From: Flavobacterium filum DSM 17961 | Lineage (GTDB): Bacteria; Bacteroidota; Bacteroidia; Flavobacteriales; Flavobacteriaceae | Length of the DNA stretch: 64,000 nucleotides | Reading direction: 5' to 3' | Assembly (NCBI RefSeq): GCF_000425465.1 | Contig: NZ_AUDM01000003.1 | Coordinates: 232,510 to 296,509, forward strand | Shown: positions 62,986 through 64,000 of the stretch, piece after piece | How the letters are laid out: every line of letters begins with the position of its first letter | How positions within the stretch are numbered: the first letter of the stretch is position 1 | Notes under the pieces: generated by a model | Database searches by the model: none | What the model was told of the DNA's origin: nothing | What the model saw: the letters and a program-made list of their open reading frames with translations, nothing else | Translations under genes and position numbers: made by a program

Positions 62986-63330
62986 CTATGAATTTATTTT
63001 TACCAGTACAATTTTTAGCTTCAGTTCTTCACTAAAATCATATTCATAAAGTACAGAATAAATAATTTCTAGTAAAAGCTCTTTATCTATTTTATTGTCC
63101 GCAACATCGACAGCAATGTTTTCCATTTTTTCTATAAATTTTGGAATAATAAAACCGCAATTGTTTATTTCTAAGAAATATGCAGAAAGAGCAATAGATG
63201 CTCTTTTGTTACCGTCATTAAAACAGTGGTTTTTATTTATTGAAAAGAAAAGATGAGTAAGTTTATCCTCAAAATTAGGATAGTATAGGTCCATTTTTTG
63301 TATGTTCAATAGAACTTTCAAGAAGGCCAT
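62986..63330 (-). pseudogene. Fic/Doc-type toxin remnant, truncated and frameshifted
   Basis: The readable part encodes the Fic motif HCFNDGNKRAS in a Doc-like context (FEDKLTHLFFSI before it). Doc-type proteins inactivate targets by phosphorylation or AMP transfer. Just upstream, another frame reads GLLESSIEHTK, the expected preceding Doc motif. One base must be lost in the AAAAAATGG run (63292-63299 on the minus strand) to join the two. The sequence before GLLESS is cut at 63330/63331 by an IS3-type end. The gene therefore has lost its N-terminus and has a frameshift. The ATG at 63330 is a by-product of the break. Confidence 0.72.
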
Positions 63331-64000
63331 TGACCCGTCCTAAAATAACTATACAGGTTATTAAATAAATCCTATTATAGTTATACAAATATAATTCTTA
63401 ATCCTAAAAATACTATACAACTGTTTTTTCATAATTAAAACTTCTATAATAATTCTTCCATCGTTTGTTTAATTTATCTGATTTCAAATGAGCTTGGTTA
63501 GGGGTTAAATAATCACAACTTGCATGAGGTCTTAATTCATTATAAGACTTAATGCTTTTACTTACTTGATATCCTGTTTGGTCAAAACCCAAGCTGCTAG
63601 AGTAAAGATTAAATTCTGTTTTAATAATACCATTTATTCTTTCTGCTAATGCATTTTCATATGGATCTCCATTTTCGGTCATGCTAATACCTATGTTGTT
63701 TTTTAGCAATAAATCAACATAGTTGTGAGAACAATACTGTGAACCTCTATCAGAATGATGGATGATTGATTCATTATACAATCTATTATTTAGAGCCATC
63801 TTCAAGGCTTCAATGCAACCTTCAGCAGCAAGGTCTTGACGAAAACTATAGCCCATTATCTTTCTAGAATACGCATCTGTAATTAAACTTAGATAGCCCC
63901 ATTGATTGGTTAATCGGATATAAGTAATATCACTTACCCAAACCTGTTCTGGTCTTGTTATTGTAAGTCCTTTTACCAAATTACTATATTTTCTCATCCA
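63331..64000 (-). mobile_element. IS3-family insertion sequence, partial
   Basis: The element begins at or near 63331 (TGACCCGTCC, with the 5'-TG typical of IS3-family ends), directly against the Fic remnant. It contains the transposase catalytic domain and runs out of the window. Bases 63331-63412 are the non-coding end, with repeated CTATACA-like motifs that may bind transposase. The target duplication and other end are not visible. Confidence 0.82.
63413..64000 (-). CDS. IS3-family transposase, catalytic (OrfB) part, partial
   Basis: The frame stays open to the window edge, so the start is missing. The 195 residues from the first internal Met contain the retroviral-integrase-type DDE core. 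The acidic residues are Asp in WVSDITYI, Asp in HHSDRGSQYCS and Glu in ENALAERING. The last two are 36 residues apart, the DD35E spacing. The C-terminal YNELRPHASCDYLTPNQ block is typical of IS3 OrfB. All catalytic residues are intact, so the element may be active. Confidence 0.93.
   Translation of the reverse strand, partial: WMRKYSNLVKGLTITRPEQVWVSDITYIRLTNQWGYLSLITDAYSRKIMGYSFRQDLAAEGCIEALKMALNNRLYNESIIHHSDRGSQYCSHNYVDLLLKNNIGISMTENGDPYENALAERINGIIKTEFNLYSSSLGFDQTGYQVSKSIKSYNELRPHASCDYLTPNQAHLKSDKLNKRWKNYYRSFNYEKTVV

Overview
The window looks like a chromosomal segment of a gliding Bacteroidota bacterium, most likely Flavobacterium or a close relative in Flavobacteriaceae. The DNA is AT-rich. 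Many genes are preceded by the Bacteroidota -7 box TAnnTTTG. There are type IX secretion (T9SS) cargo proteins with type B C-terminal sorting domains, PorP/SprF-family outer-membrane proteins, GldM-like sequence, DUF4175, DUF4837 and DUF4349 proteins, and both glutaminyl- and glutamyl-tRNA synthetases.

Layout. 0-2 kb: a LysE-type exporter, a secreted stand-alone relative of the GldM C-terminal domains, a repeat-rich spacer and tRNA-Cys. 2-19.5 kb (minus strand): a surface-motility operon whose order and protein types match sprC-sprD-sprB-sprF of F. johnsoniae. It includes a 3744-residue SprB-type adhesin and ends with folB. 19.9-38.5 kb: mostly housekeeping genes (glnS, an SPFH protein, gltX, an AlkB-type monooxygenase, DUF4175, ybeY, mnmG, a methyltransferase, an OmpH/Skp-like lipoprotein, a Pif1-type helicase, a thioredoxin-like protein, DoxX, holB). 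Three parS-like sites surround mnmG, and one of them encodes the C-terminus of YbeY. 38.7-40.6 kb: a second motility-related gene whose product joins an SprB-type head to the SPOR-like tail of the SprD-like protein. 40.6-50.3 kb: pgk, a LysM lytic transglycosylase, a DUF4837 lipoprotein, an unknown barrel protein, elaA, a double OmpA protein, a Ctp protease, DUF4349 and rnpA. 50.5-52.6 kb: a type II restriction-modification pair. 52.6-58 kb: M1 and S8 peptidases, an MBL hydrolase and an AbiEii/DUF6922 module. 58.1-62.7 kb: a suf iron-sulfur operon (an A-type carrier, then sufB, sufC, sufD) with a RelB-like/YoeB toxin-antitoxin pair between sufB and sufC. 62.7-64 kb: repeats, a Fic toxin remnant broken by a frameshift and an IS3-family element, and the partial IS.

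How the genes connect. The SprC/SprB-type proteins should cross the outer membrane through T9SS and be held at the surface by SprF/PorP-type partners. The SPOR-like tails on the SprD-like protein and on the 38.7-kb protein suggest a peptidoglycan link. The right third is an accessory zone: four selfish or defence modules (restriction-modification, AbiEii/DUF6922, YoeB, Fic) plus an IS lie within about 14 kb among conserved genes.

The points most worth following up are the SprB-head/SPOR chimera, the toxin-antitoxin pair that seems to have split a recurrent hairpin spacer in the suf operon, a dispersed repeat that has become coding sequence in gltX, and four genes with TAnnTTTG exactly 4 nt before the ATG, which predicts leaderless mRNAs.
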